This document shows positions 26,758-35,666 of a stretch of 64,000 nt of DNA, one piece after another. The stretch is from positions 186,001 to 250,000 of the forward strand of contig NZ_CP030127.1 in the NCBI RefSeq assembly GCF_003568845.1, written 5' to 3'. How positions within the stretch are numbered: the first letter of the stretch is position 1; every line of letters starts with the position of its first letter. This stretch comes from Indioceanicola profundi (GTDB lineage Bacteria > Pseudomonadota > Alphaproteobacteria > Azospirillales > Azospirillaceae). A program made the translations under genes and the position numbers. The notes beneath the pieces are model-generated. The model ran no database searches. It saw only the letters and a list, made by a program, of their open reading frames with translations, and was not told the DNA's origin.

Positions 26758-26775
26758 TTTCGAAAATGCGGTTTG
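26758..26775. promoter_or_regulatory. 18-bp shared motif, copy A, before the SDR gene
   Basis: TTTCGAAAATGCGGTTTG. It matches copy B at 33392-33409 in 16 of 18 positions and copy C at 33295-33312 in 15 of 18. It ends 67 bp before the SDR start and its TTTG overlaps a possible -35 region. A weaker relative, with a one-base gap, may lie at 26710-26726. Binding by the tandem TetR protein is inferred from the location of the other copies. Confidence 0.5.
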
Positions 26776-26842
26776 TCCTTCAGCGTAGCCCGTGGTTAGG
26801 ATGACGGCAAGCTTCGATGAAACGGAAGGGAGGAAATCCGCA

Positions 26843-27613
26843 ATGTCCTTGTTCGATCTCGGCGGTAAGACCGCGATCATCACCGGCTCGTCCCGCGGCA
26901 TCGGCCGCGCGATTGCGGAGCGAATGGCGGAGCAGGGGGCTAGGGTCGTCATCTCGTCCCGCAAGGAGGGGCCGTGCCAGGAGGTGGCGGACGCCATCAA
27001 TGCCCGCCATGGCGAAAGCCGGGCCATTGCCGTGCCCGCGAACATCTCCGCCAAGGCCGATTTGCAGGCGCTGGTGGGCCGGACCATGGAGGCGTTCGGG
27101 CGCGTGGACGTGCTGGTCTGCAACGCCGCCAGCAATCCCTATTACGGTCCCATGTCCGGGATCGAGGACGACCAGTTCCGCAAAATCCTGGAGAATAACG
27201 TCATCGCCAACCACTGGCTGATCGGCATGGTGGCGCCGCAGATGATCGAACGGAAGGACGGGGCAATCATCATCGTCAGCTCCATCGGCGGAATGCTGGG
27301 CTCGCCCGTCATCGGCGCCTACAACATCTCCAAGGCCGCGGACTTCCAACTGGCCCGCAATCTCGCCGTCGAGTACGGGCCGCACAATGTCCGGGTCAAC
27401 TGCATCGCCCCCGGCCTGATCAAGACCGACTTCGCCCGCGCTCTGTGGGAAGACCCGAACACGCTGAAGCGGGTCACCGCTACCACGCCTCTGCGCCGCA
27501 TCGGAATTCCGGACGAGATTGCCGGGGCTGCCGTGTTCCTGGCCAGTGCCGCCGGAACCTACATGACCGGGCAATCCATTGTGGTGGATGGCGGAGTCAC
27601 GATTGGCCATTGA
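26843..27613 (+). CDS. SDR family oxidoreductase
   Basis: 256 residues from the ATG at 26843, with GGGAGGA upstream. Classical short-chain dehydrogenase: TGSSRGIG cofactor motif near residue 14, NAAS for NAG, the catalytic Ser in VSSIGG, and YNISK for YxxxK, ending MTGQSIVVDGGVTIGH. The enzyme is NAD(P)H-dependent and could act on a 3-hydroxyacyl-CoA or a secondary alcohol. It shares an upstream motif with the acyl-CoA dehydrogenase at 33489, which supports a role in acyl-CoA or related ketone metabolism (inference). Confidence 0.92.
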   Translation: MSLFDLGGKTAIITGSSRGIGRAIAERMAEQGARVVISSRKEGPCQEVADAINARHGESRAIAVPANISAKADLQALVGRTMEAFGRVDVLVCNAASNPYYGPMSGIEDDQFRKILENNVIANHWLIGMVAPQMIERKDGAIIIVSSIGGMLGSPVIGAYNISKAADFQLARNLAVEYGPHNVRVNCIAPGLIKTDFARALWEDPNTLKRVTATTPLRRIGIPDEIAGAAVFLASAAGTYMTGQSIVVDGGVTIGH

Positions 27614-27734
27614 TGAGCGGACCGGCCTTTCCGTCAGGACACCTGTACCGACGGAATAGTCACAGTTTGATATTGGTGCAGTCCGCCGATCTGGAGTAAC
27701 GAACAAGAGGGAGAAGCGTCCAAAAGGTAAAAAA

Positions 27735-28067
27735 ATGAACGCGAAGGCACTGCCCGCACTTTTGGTTGTGTGTATAATGCTGGTTTCAGGGTGCGGGACT
27801 TCAGATGATGAAGTCGCGTACAGATATGAAGGCTCGACCGAGGCCGCTTTGAGCGACAACATCATCGGCCGGCCGCTTGCAGAAGCACGGCAAGCCGCGG
27901 GCGGCGCGCCGTCCGTGCAGGAGCAGCTGCCGGACGGAAGCCAGGTGCTGATCTGGACCCGCGCCAACGTGCATCGCGGCCTCGGCGAGGCGGTGTCCTG
28001 CCAGGAAAGGATCACGGCGCTGGGCGGCGTGGTCCAAAGCTACAGCCGGATTGGCGACGGCTGCTGA
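27735..28067 (+). CDS. small lipoprotein, unknown function
   Basis: 110 residues: signal peptide with lipobox LVSGC (cysteine at residue 20), then a short domain with DNIIGRPLAEARQAAGGAPS and QVLIWTRANV that resembles the small SmpA/OmlA-like fold in pattern only. Two further cysteines (SCQERI and the final DGC) could form a disulfide. GGGAGAAG lies upstream, a little far from the ATG. A hairpin follows the stop. No partner gene is obvious. Confidence 0.75.
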   Translation: MNAKALPALLVVCIMLVSGCGTSDDEVAYRYEGSTEAALSDNIIGRPLAEARQAAGGAPSVQEQLPDGSQVLIWTRANVHRGLGEAVSCQERITALGGVVQSYSRIGDGC

Positions 28068-28095
28068 TCCCCGAGCGGCGAGACGATAGGGAAGA

Positions 28096-28134
28096 AATGC
28101 CCCGGCGGCCGGCTGTGCTGGCTGCCGGGGCATT
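28096..28134 (+). terminator. hairpin after the small lipoprotein gene
   Basis: AATGCCCCGGC at 28096-28106 pairs with GCCGGGGCATT at 28124-28134, an 11-bp perfect stem with a 17-base loop. Only short T tracts flank it, so termination strength is uncertain. Confidence 0.5.
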
Positions 28135-28241
28135 CCTCAGACCTTGAATATACCCCGTTTTAGGTACTTGCCCCGGTGTGAACTCGCCGCGATTGTGCGC
28201 GCCTTTGGAATTGGGCGATTGCCCGCTCCCGGAGCCGCTCT

Positions 28242-28634
28242 GTGTTGCATGTTCTTATCGCCGAAGACGAACCGTTGGTACGCGAGATGTTCGCGCAGTA
28301 CCTGACCCGGGCGGGATACCGCGTCACTCAGGCCGATGATGGCGCCCATGGGTTGGCGCTTATCGAAGACGATCCGGCCGACATCATCATCACCGATTTC
28401 AAGATGCCGCGCATGAACGGGGCGGACTTTCTCCGCGCTGCGCGCGCGAGACGCCCCGGCACGCCAGCCGTCGTCATCAGCGCCTTCGGGCATGAGGTCG
28501 GGCGGCTGGAAAGCCTCGGCGACGGGGAGACGCGCTTCTGTGGCAAGCCCGTCAGCCCAAAGGTCTTGTGCCATACGGTGGAGGAGCTCCTCAGTCGCCG
28601 CTTCGGCCCGGCCGCCGTCCCGGACTGCCGCTGA
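28242..28634 (+). CDS. single-domain response regulator (CheY-like receiver)
   Basis: 130 residues, receiver domain only. Acidic pocket EDE near residues 8-10, phospho-acceptor aspartate in IIITDFKMPRMNG (about residue 51), a Ser at VISAFG and the conserved lysine in CGKPV. The start is GTG at 28242 with GGAG seven bases upstream. No output domain, so it probably relays phosphate. Its stop touches the stop of the convergent LOV hybrid kinase with no space between, and the two may be partners. Confidence 0.87.
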   Translation: MLHVLIAEDEPLVREMFAQYLTRAGYRVTQADDGAHGLALIEDDPADIIITDFKMPRMNGADFLRAARARRPGTPAVVISAFGHEVGRLESLGDGETRFCGKPVSPKVLCHTVEELLSRRFGPAAVPDCR

Positions 28635-30392
28635 TCACCCCTCATGCCAGAAGCCGGGTGTCCTCCGCGGCTCCCGCCGGTCGGTCCGGCGGTTGAGCGC
28701 GGCACGAACCCGGTCGGCCAGTTCGGTGCGGCGGTAGGGCTTGCTCAGCACGTCCATGTACGCTGTCCGCGGCTTGTCTTCCATCGGCTCGTCCGCGTAG
28801 CCGGTCGTCAGAAGCACGCGGATATCGGGAAGCCGCTCACGCACCTGCTCCGCCAGCACCAGCCCGTTCATGCCGCCCGGCATGACGAGATCGCTGAACA
28901 GCAGGTCAATGCCAAGTTCCCGCTCTACGATCTGCAGCGCCTCTTCCCCACTGCGGGCGGATAGAACGCGGTAGCCCAGCTTGCGGAGATAGGATTCCGC
29001 CAGCTGTCTCGTGTCATCATTATCCTCAACCACCAGCACGGTTTCCGCGCCCGCAAGGGGCGGCTGCACGGGCCCCTGCTCCTCCTCCCGCGATGCCTCC
29101 GCAGCGCGCTCTGGCGGGGCTACGGGGAAGATCATGCGAACGGATGTGCCGCGGTCCCGTTGACTGGTGATGTCCAGCCGCCCGTGCGACTGCTGCGTGA
29201 AGCCATGGACCATGGCAAGGCCCAGGCCGGTGCCCAGGTTCTTGGTTGTGAAGAACGGCTCCGTCGCGCGCTGCAGCACCTCCGGCGGCATGCCTTGGCC
29301 TTCATCATGGACGCACAGCACGACATATTCGCCGGGCGGCAGATGGTGGGCCGGCGCATTGCCGTTGAGGTGCAGCCGCGCCGTCGCCACGGTCACCCTG
29401 CCGCCGTTCGGCATCGCGTCACGGGCGTTGATGAGCACATTCAGCAGTGCCATCTCCAAATGGACCGGGTCCAGTGTGCAGGAGGGCAGCCCCGGCTTGA
29501 GGTCCAGCCGAAGGTCCACCCGGTCGCCAAGCGTCCGGGTCAGCATCTCGCTGAACTCGACGATCAGCGCGTTGAGGTTGACGCGCTTCGGCTCCAGCCG
29601 CTGCTTGCGGGCGAAGGTCAGCAATTGCTGCGTCAGCTTGGCGCCCTGCTGGGCGGCGCGATCGGCATTCTCCAGCGCGCGCCGGGCCCGGACGGGGTCG
29701 ACCGCCAACTCCTCCCCGATGATCTCCAGATTGCCTGTGATGACCTGGAGCAGGTTGTTGAAGTCATGGGCCAGACCGGCGGTTAGCTGGCCGATGGCCT
29801 CCATCTTCTGCGCCTGTCGGAAGCTCTGCTCCGAGGTGCGCCGCCGCGTCACATCCATCTGGGAGGAGAAGAAGTAGAGGAGCTTGCCCTGCTGGTCGAA
29901 GATCGGGCCGATGAACAGCGCATTCCAGAAGGGTGTACCGTCACGCTTGTAGTTCAGCACGTCGACAGCGATGGCCCGTTGCTCCTGCACGGCTGAGCGG
30001 ACTTCAGCAATGGTCTGCCGATCCGTCTGCGCGCCCTGCAGGAACCGGCAGTTCCGGCCTAGCACCTCCTCCTCCTCATAGCCGGTCAGGTCCAGAAATG
30101 CGCGGTTGACGAAGACGATAGGATCATCGGGAAGATTCGGGTCGGTGACGACCATCGGCATGCGGGTCATCTCGACCGCCGCGAAGAAGACGGTTCCGCG
30201 GTCATCCAGCCCGGGACGGCTGATCTGGCTTTTCTGCCAGTGCCGCAGCCCCGGCGCACCCAGGGGAGAATAGCTCTGGCCTTCATGCGCGCCGCCCGCG
30301 GGCGTGCCGATGCTCTGGCCCTCACCCTGTACGTCCTTGGATGGCACCTCGACGGGCTTGTCCGCAGGGTTGTGCCTCTTCTGATCCGTCAT
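28635..30392 (-). CDS. LOV-domain hybrid histidine kinase with C-terminal receiver (blue-light sensor)
   Basis: 585 residues. A PAS domain at about residues 65-185 carries the LOV signature GRNCRFLQG at 112-120, with photoactive Cys115, and further flavin-contact segments LNYKRDGTPFWN and FFSSQMD. Then comes a HisKA domain with His209 in GLAHDFNN, an ATPase domain (NVLINARDAM; HDEGQGMP; GTGLGLAMVHGF), and a receiver at about 455-575 with phospho-acceptor aspartate in FSDLVMPG and lysine in LSKPY. LOV domains bind flavin and form a cysteinyl adduct in blue light, so this should be a light-controlled kinase. The start at 30392 was chosen as the first ATG of the conserved part; an in-frame start at 30431 exists. 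It lies 84 bp downstream of selO in the same direction. Confidence 0.93.
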   Translation of the reverse strand: MTDQKRHNPADKPVEVPSKDVQGEGQSIGTPAGGAHEGQSYSPLGAPGLRHWQKSQISRPGLDDRGTVFFAAVEMTRMPMVVTDPNLPDDPIVFVNRAFLDLTGYEEEEVLGRNCRFLQGAQTDRQTIAEVRSAVQEQRAIAVDVLNYKRDGTPFWNALFIGPIFDQQGKLLYFFSSQMDVTRRRTSEQSFRQAQKMEAIGQLTAGLAHDFNNLLQVITGNLEIIGEELAVDPVRARRALENADRAAQQGAKLTQQLLTFARKQRLEPKRVNLNALIVEFSEMLTRTLGDRVDLRLDLKPGLPSCTLDPVHLEMALLNVLINARDAMPNGGRVTVATARLHLNGNAPAHHLPPGEYVVLCVHDEGQGMPPEVLQRATEPFFTTKNLGTGLGLAMVHGFTQQSHGRLDITSQRDRGTSVRMIFPVAPPERAAEASREEEQGPVQPPLAGAETVLVVEDNDDTRQLAESYLRKLGYRVLSARSGEEALQIVERELGIDLLFSDLVMPGGMNGLVLAEQVRERLPDIRVLLTTGYADEPMEDKPRTAYMDVLSKPYRRTELADRVRAALNRRTDRREPRRTPGFWHEG

Positions 30393-30476
30393 CCGCGGTT
30401 TTCGCCTTTCGCTTCGTTGCCGGAGCGTCAACGCGAAATCAGCCCAGGTGTGCCACTGCGGCTGTCGGCGCTGGCT

Positions 30477-31955
30477 CTATGTGCCGCAGAAGGTACGGTA
30501 AATACCCCCGCCGGGGGGCGGCGGGTCGGCGTAGTGGGCGAAGTCCGCCTGGTCGTCGTAGGGGGCGGAGAGAACGGTGAGCAGCTCCTCGAAGGGGCCG
30601 AAATCCTCCCGCTGAACCGCCGCTTCGATCACGGCCTCGACGCGGTGGTTGCGGGGAATGAAGGCGGGGTTGGCGCGCCGCATCGCGGCGCGTCGGCTGG
30701 CGGCGTCCTGCGGCTCCTCGGCCAGCCGCTGCCGCCAGCGCCCGGCCCAGCCGTCATAGGCGGCCCCGTCCTCGAACAGGCTGCGCACGGCGGCATCGGC
30801 CGCGGAATCAGCGGCGGCATCGCCGAGGCGGCGGAAGGTCAAGGTGAAGTCCGCCTTGTTGGCGGCCATGCGCTCCAGCAGGTCCTGCGCCAGGGCGCGG
30901 TCCTCCTCACGCTCCTCCGCCAGCCCCAGCTTGCGACGGAGCCCGCCGAGATAGGCGGTGTTGAAGCGGTCGGCGAAGCTGGTCAGCGCCTCGTTCGCCT
31001 GCGCGATGGCCTCATCCTCATCATCGCTGAACAGACCCAGCAGGCACTCTGCCAGCCGCGCCAGGTTCCATTGGGCGATGCCGGGCTGATTGCCATAGGC
31101 GTAGCGGCCGTGCCGGTCGATGGAGCTGAAGACCTGGGTGGGATTGTAGGTGTCGATGAATGCGCAGGGGCCGTAATCGATGGTCTCGCCCGAGATCGAC
31201 ATGTTGTCGGTGTTCATGACCCCGTGGATGAAGCCGACCTGGAGCCACTGCGCCACCAACTGCGCCTGCCGGGCGACGACGCCCTCCAGAAAGGCGCGAT
31301 AGGGCTGCGAAGCCGCGGCCGCATCCGGATAATGGCGGGCGATGGCGTAGTCGGCTAGCCGGCGCACCGCCTCCACATCGCCGCGGGCAGCGAAATACTG
31401 GAAGCTGCCGATCCGGATATGACTGGCGGCGATACGGGTCAGCACAGCGCCCGGCAGGCTGGTCTCCCGCTCCACGACCTCCCCCGTGGTCGCGGCGGCG
31501 AGCGCGCGGGTGGTCGGGATGCCGAGCGCCGCCATGGCCTCGCTGACCAGATACTCGCGCAGCACCGGCCCCAGCGCCGCCCTCCCGTCGCCGCCGCGGG
31601 AGAAGGGCGTGCGGCCGGAGCCCTTGAGCTGGATATCGCGCCGCTGCCCGTCCGGGGCCACCACCTCTCCCAGCAGGATCGCCCGCCCGTCGCCGAGCTG
31701 GGGCACGAACCCGCCGAACTGATGGCCGGCATAGGCCAGGGCAATCGGCTCGGCGCCTTCGGGGATGCGGTTGCCGGCGAAGATTTCCGCCGCTTCCGGC
31801 CCCGACAGCGCCTCGGGGTCGAGCCCCAACTGCCGGGCCAGATCGTGGTTCAACTTGATCAGCCGGGGGGCGGAGACGCGCGTGGGCTGGACGCGGGCGA
31901 AGAATTGGTCCGGCAGCCGGGCATAGCTGTTGTCGAACGGGATATGAACCGTCAT
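30477..31955 (-). CDS. selO: SelO (YdiU) pseudokinase protein adenylyltransferase
   Basis: 492 residues, the normal length for bacterial SelO. Family motifs are continuous: [85 protein letters not shown]. SelO has an inverted kinase fold and transfers AMP from ATP to hydroxyl groups of proteins, and in other organisms it protects against oxidative stress. The ATG at 31955 is preceded by AAGGGGA; the open frame continues upstream but shadows the TetR gene. It follows the tandem TetR gene by 91 bp in the same direction. Confidence 0.95.
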   Translation of the reverse strand: MTVHIPFDNSYARLPDQFFARVQPTRVSAPRLIKLNHDLARQLGLDPEALSGPEAAEIFAGNRIPEGAEPIALAYAGHQFGGFVPQLGDGRAILLGEVVAPDGQRRDIQLKGSGRTPFSRGGDGRAALGPVLREYLVSEAMAALGIPTTRALAAATTGEVVERETSLPGAVLTRIAASHIRIGSFQYFAARGDVEAVRRLADYAIARHYPDAAAASQPYRAFLEGVVARQAQLVAQWLQVGFIHGVMNTDNMSISGETIDYGPCAFIDTYNPTQVFSSIDRHGRYAYGNQPGIAQWNLARLAECLLGLFSDDEDEAIAQANEALTSFADRFNTAYLGGLRRKLGLAEEREEDRALAQDLLERMAANKADFTLTFRRLGDAAADSAADAAVRSLFEDGAAYDGWAGRWRQRLAEEPQDAASRRAAMRRANPAFIPRNHRVEAVIEAAVQREDFGPFEELLTVLSAPYDDQADFAHYADPPPPGGGIYRTFCGT

Positions 31956-32046
31956 CACTGTCCCCTTATTGGGCAAGACCTTGTCAACAGCCGTCGGGCC
32001 GCGATGATGCGGTCTTGGGGAACAGGATGTGCCGGAACGGGTCCGG

Positions 32047-33273
32047 TCAGCGCAACACCCCCATGAACAACGGCTTCGCCAACAGGTCGGGGGCCGTGTC
32101 GCAGGTGGCGTCGGGGGCCCAGCGTTCAAGGTTGGCGGCAAGGTTGACCATGCCGTTGACCAGCCGGCCGGCAATGAACGGGTCCACCGGGCGCACGCTG
32201 CCGTCTTTCAGCCCATCCACCACCCAGGTGGCATAACGCTCCGCCAGCCGGCCCATCGTATCCTCAAGGTCGGGGCGGATCGCCTCCGGCACGGCATTCA
32301 GGGCGGTGTAGCGCAGCAGCGGACCGCGGCTGGAAAGCTGGTGCCGCACCAGCGTGTCGGCGGCGGTGCAGAGCCGGGTCCAGGCGCTGCCCTCCGCCTT
32401 CGCGGCGGCCCGCTGGACCCGGCGGATCACGTCGAAGCTGCGCTGGAAACAGGCGGCGACCAGATCGTCCTTTGTGTCGTTGTGGTGGTAGAAAGCGCCC
32501 TTGGTCACGCTGAGGCGTGAGGAAATCTTCTCCACCGACGCCCCGTGATAGCCCTGCTCATTGATGAGCTGGGTGGCGGCGCGCAGGAAGGCGTCGCGCG
32601 TATCCTCCGCCGGCGGCTCCAGCTCCGCCAATGCGCCGGGCGCCCAGGAAGCTCCGGCCGCCCCCATGCCGCCGATCAGGATGTCGGCCATGCGCGCCGC
32701 CGCCGGGGCGTAATCCTCCACCTCGTAGCGACGGACCCATTGGCGCGCCTCCAGCACCAGGGAGAAGACCAGATGCGTTCGGGAATTCTGCTCCGTCCGC
32801 GACAGCCCGCTCTGGCCCCAGAGCAAGGCGCGGGTGCGCCGGAACAGGGCGTTGAAGGCGGCGAATACCTCCTCCGCCATCGGCCCGGTCAGGGCGCGGA
32901 TGTCGTAGAAGCTGATCGGTTCCGGCATCTCGCCGGTATCGACCGCCGCGGCGGCGGAGAAATAGAGCTGCAGCATACGCTCCAGCCGCGCCTCCGCGCC
33001 GGCCTCCCGCTCCGCCTCCTCCAGCATGGCATTGATCTGGGCCATGGCGCGCAGATAGCAGGCGGCCGCCAGCTCCTCCTTGCGCTTGTAATAGTAGGTG
33101 ACGCTGGTGGTGCTCAGCCCCACGCTCTCCGCCACGTCGGACAGGGTGGCGCCCTTCAGGCCCTTGCGGTTGAACAGGCGCGCCGCGGCATTCAGGATCA
33201 GTTCCTGCTTCTTCTGGAACCGGCGGGTCTGGACCGGCGGGGCCGGTACGGCGGGGGGTGGGGCGATTGTCAC
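32047..33273 (-). CDS. tandem TetR-family transcriptional regulator (two TetR units in one protein)
   Basis: 408 residues, twice the normal size of a TetR protein. The first N-terminal HTH is at about residues 20-70 ([39 protein letters not shown], cited in part). A second full HTH starts near residue 225 ([15 protein letters not shown], then [18 protein letters not shown]), each followed by its own helical ligand domain. A single chain with both units could bind DNA as an internal pseudo-dimer. It is divergent from an acyl-CoA dehydrogenase gene, and two copies of an 18-bp motif lie in the gap, so it probably represses both. Its ligand may be an acyl-CoA. Confidence 0.9.
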   Translation of the reverse strand: MTIAPPPAVPAPPVQTRRFQKKQELILNAAARLFNRKGLKGATLSDVAESVGLSTTSVTYYYKRKEELAAACYLRAMAQINAMLEEAEREAGAEARLERMLQLYFSAAAAVDTGEMPEPISFYDIRALTGPMAEEVFAAFNALFRRTRALLWGQSGLSRTEQNSRTHLVFSLVLEARQWVRRYEVEDYAPAAARMADILIGGMGAAGASWAPGALAELEPPAEDTRDAFLRAATQLINEQGYHGASVEKISSRLSVTKGAFYHHNDTKDDLVAACFQRSFDVIRRVQRAAAKAEGSAWTRLCTAADTLVRHQLSSRGPLLRYTALNAVPEAIRPDLEDTMGRLAERYATWVVDGLKDGSVRPVDPFIAGRLVNGMVNLAANLERWAPDATCDTAPDLLAKPLFMGVLR

Positions 33274-33294
33274 GTCTGCCGTTCTGGTTTCTTA

Positions 33295-33312
33295 TTTTGA
33301 AGAGGCGGTTTG
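33295..33312. promoter_or_regulatory. 18-bp shared motif, copy C, at the TetR promoter
   Basis: TTTTGAAGAGGCGGTTTG, 22 bp upstream of the TetR gene start. It matches copies A and B in 15 of 18 positions each. A repressor bound here would block its own gene. Confidence 0.5.
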
Positions 33313-33391
33313 CGGTTCTCTGCTGCTCAAGCTACCCGCACTTCGGGCAGACCGCAAGGTTCCAGGACTACATCGGTCAGGCATACTGGAT

Positions 33392-33409
33392 TTTCGAAGA
33401 TACGGTTTG
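33392..33409. promoter_or_regulatory. 18-bp shared motif, copy B, before the acyl-CoA dehydrogenase gene
   Basis: TTTCGAAGATACGGTTTG, ending 79 bp before the start of the acyl-CoA dehydrogenase gene. Start-to-start distance from copy C is 97 bp, and the TTTG end sits where a -35 element would be expected. Confidence 0.5.
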
Positions 33410-33488
33410 AACAGGCGCAAAGCGGTGCTAGGCTGTGGGCAGACAGACATCTTCCCGGCGCTCAGCCGTTCGAACCAGCAGGACCGCC

Positions 33489-34727
33489 ATGGACTTCTCC
33501 CTCTCCGACCGTCAGCGTGAATACCGCGACCGGGTGCGCGCCTTCATGGATGCGCATATCTACCCGAATGTCGAGACCTACAACAGGCAGCTCGACGGAT
33601 TCGGCCAGGACCGCTGGCAGGTCATCCCGATCATCGAGGAGCTGAAGCCCAGGGCGCGCGAGGCTGGCCTGTGGAACCTGTTCCTGCCCCCGTCGGAGCA
33701 CGATACCGATGCCTATCACGGGGCCGGGCTGACCAATCTGGAATATGCGCTCTGCGCCGAGGAGATGGGCCGGGTCGGCTGGGCGTCGGAAGTGTTCAAC
33801 TGCTCCGCTCCCGATACCGGCAACATGGAGGTGCTGCACCGCTACGGCACCCCGGCGCAGAAGGAGCAGTGGCTGCGCCCGCTGCTGCGGGGGGAAATCC
33901 GCTCCGCCTTCCTGATGACCGAACCGCAGGTGGCGTCCTCCGACGCCACCAACATCGAGACGTCGATCCGGCGGGACGGCGACTCCTATGTCGTCAACGG
34001 CCGGAAATGGTGGTCGTCGGGAGCCGGGGACCCGCGCTGCAAGGTCGCCATTGTCATGGGCAAGACCGATCCCACTGCCGCCCGGCACGCCCAGCAGTCC
34101 CAGATCCTGGTGCCGCTGGACGCCCCTGGCGTGACCATCAAGCGCATGCTGCCCGTCTTCGGTTATGACGACGCCCCGCACGGCCATGCCGAGATCGTGC
34201 TGGAGGATGTGCGGGTACCGGCGGAGAACCTGATCCTGGGCGAGGGGCGCGGTTTCGAGATCGCGCAGGGCCGCCTCGGCCCCGGCCGCATCCACCACTG
34301 CATGCGCACCCTGGGCGCCGCGGAATCGGCGCTGGAAGCCATGGTGAAGCGGCTGCTGACCCGTGAGGCCTTCGGCAAGCGCGTCGCCGAGCATTCGGTG
34401 TGGGAGCAGCGGGTGGCCGAGGCCCGCATCGACATCGAAATGGCGCGCCTGCTCTGCCTCAAGGCCGCAGACATGATGGACAAGGTCGGCAATAAGGTGG
34501 CCCGGCTGGAGATCGCCATGATCAAGGTGGCGAGCCCGCGCATCGCGCTTAAGGTGATCGACGACGCCATCCAGGCCCATGGCGGCGCCGGTGTCTCCGA
34601 CGATTTCAACCTTGCCAAGGCCTATGCCCATGTCCGCACGCTGCGCCTGGCCGATGGCCCGGACGAGGTGCACAACCGCAGCATTGCCCGGCTTGAATAC
34701 GCCAAATACACGAACCGGGCGCACTGA
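33489..34727 (+). CDS. acyl-CoA dehydrogenase
   Basis: 412 residues from the ATG at 33489 ([16 protein letters not shown]). Flavin-dependent dehydrogenase features: [90 protein letters not shown] (in parts), and the C-terminal [11 protein letters not shown] with [18 protein letters not shown]. The second-last Arg/Glu layout fits the family that includes long-chain and branched-chain substrates; the precise acyl group is unknown. It is divergent from the tandem TetR gene and shares its operator motif with the SDR gene at 26843. Confidence 0.93.
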   Translation: MDFSLSDRQREYRDRVRAFMDAHIYPNVETYNRQLDGFGQDRWQVIPIIEELKPRAREAGLWNLFLPPSEHDTDAYHGAGLTNLEYALCAEEMGRVGWASEVFNCSAPDTGNMEVLHRYGTPAQKEQWLRPLLRGEIRSAFLMTEPQVASSDATNIETSIRRDGDSYVVNGRKWWSSGAGDPRCKVAIVMGKTDPTAARHAQQSQILVPLDAPGVTIKRMLPVFGYDDAPHGHAEIVLEDVRVPAENLILGEGRGFEIAQGRLGPGRIHHCMRTLGAAESALEAMVKRLLTREAFGKRVAEHSVWEQRVAEARIDIEMARLLCLKAADMMDKVGNKVARLEIAMIKVASPRIALKVIDDAIQAHGGAGVSDDFNLAKAYAHVRTLRLADGPDEVHNRSIARLEYAKYTNRAH

Positions 34728-34737
34728 CCGGCGTTGC

Positions 34738-34764
34738 GCCGGGGCGGGTTGATCCCACCCCGGC
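34738..34764 (+). terminator. hairpin between convergent genes
   Basis: GCCGGGGCGGG (34738-34748) pairs with CCCACCCCGGC (34754-34764), 11 bp with one mismatch and a 5-base loop, between the stops of the acyl-CoA dehydrogenase and a convergent secreted protein gene. No T run follows on either strand. Confidence 0.5.
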
Positions 34765-34788
34765 CCGCCCCGGCCTGCGTGCAGGGTT

Positions 34789-35592
34789 CTACTGGCGGGT
34801 TCCCTGCAGCAGCGCGGTGACGAATGCCGTTTTGGACGGTGCATGCACTGCCAGAAGCTTTTCCAGCCGGGCGCGGATCGCCTCCGCCTCCGCTCCGCTG
34901 CGGCGCTCCAGCGCATGCAGCGTGTCGAACTTCTCCGCAGCGGCCAGCCCGGCCGCTTCCGCCTTGAACCGCTTGCCGACAGCTGCGTAATCCTGGGCGG
35001 CTTCGGCGATGGCGGACCTGATCGCCCCCTCGTCGAAGCTCGTCCGGATGTCCGGCAGGTCGAAGCGGTAGCGGCCATCCTGCGGGACCATGTTTTCGTA
35101 TGTCATGCGGAACATCTCATAGTCGGGAACGGCCTTTTCCCAGTTGGCTGTCAAGGCCGGAAGCTCGTAGCGCCAGCCATGTCCCCAGACGGCATATTCC
35201 TCCGCCGGCAGCCCCTGGCCCACCAGCCTGGTCAGCAGTAGATCGTAGGCGAGCTGCGCCTCGAACAGGCGGCGCAACGCCGGTTCGTACTGTGCGCGGT
35301 TGAAAGCAAGGTCCTCCTCGGTGACCGGGGCGAATTCCGGCTCCGGCGGTGCGGCCGCCTGCTCGGCCTGCGCCTGCTCCAGCCCGGTCACCATCATGGC
35401 GATCTGCGCCTCGTTCAGCATGCCGAGCTGCTGCTCAAGCTGGGGACGCGCCAGCGGCCGGAGATCCGGCTCCATGGCGGCCAGCATGCGCTCCAATGCC
35501 GCTTGCTGATAGGGCTTCAGGGCCGCCTGCGCCGCACCGGGCAGCAGCAGGGAAAGGCAGAGGGCGGCGGCGGAAAGGTGAAGGCGGCGCAT
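34789..35592 (-). CDS. secreted protein of unknown function
   Basis: 267 residues with a signal peptide (LSAAALCLSLLLPGAAQA). The mature part is mostly helical, rich in Ala, Glu and Leu, with KPYQQAALERMLAAMEPDLRP, an acidic linker (AAAPPEPEFAPVTEEDL) and YENMVPQDGRYRFDLP. I recognise no family. It stands 74 bp downstream of the DUF1611 gene in the same direction and could share its transcript, though no functional link is evident. Confidence 0.7.
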   Translation of the reverse strand: MRRLHLSAAALCLSLLLPGAAQAALKPYQQAALERMLAAMEPDLRPLARPQLEQQLGMLNEAQIAMMVTGLEQAQAEQAAAPPEPEFAPVTEEDLAFNRAQYEPALRRLFEAQLAYDLLLTRLVGQGLPAEEYAVWGHGWRYELPALTANWEKAVPDYEMFRMTYENMVPQDGRYRFDLPDIRTSFDEGAIRSAIAEAAQDYAAVGKRFKAEAAGLAAAEKFDTLHALERRSGAEAEAIRARLEKLLAVHAPSKTAFVTALLQGTRQ

Positions 35593-35666
35593 GGCATCCT
35601 AGTCCTGGAACGATGGGGCGGGCCTGTTGTGCCCGCATGCCATGTCCGTCGGATTGCGCCTCTGTT

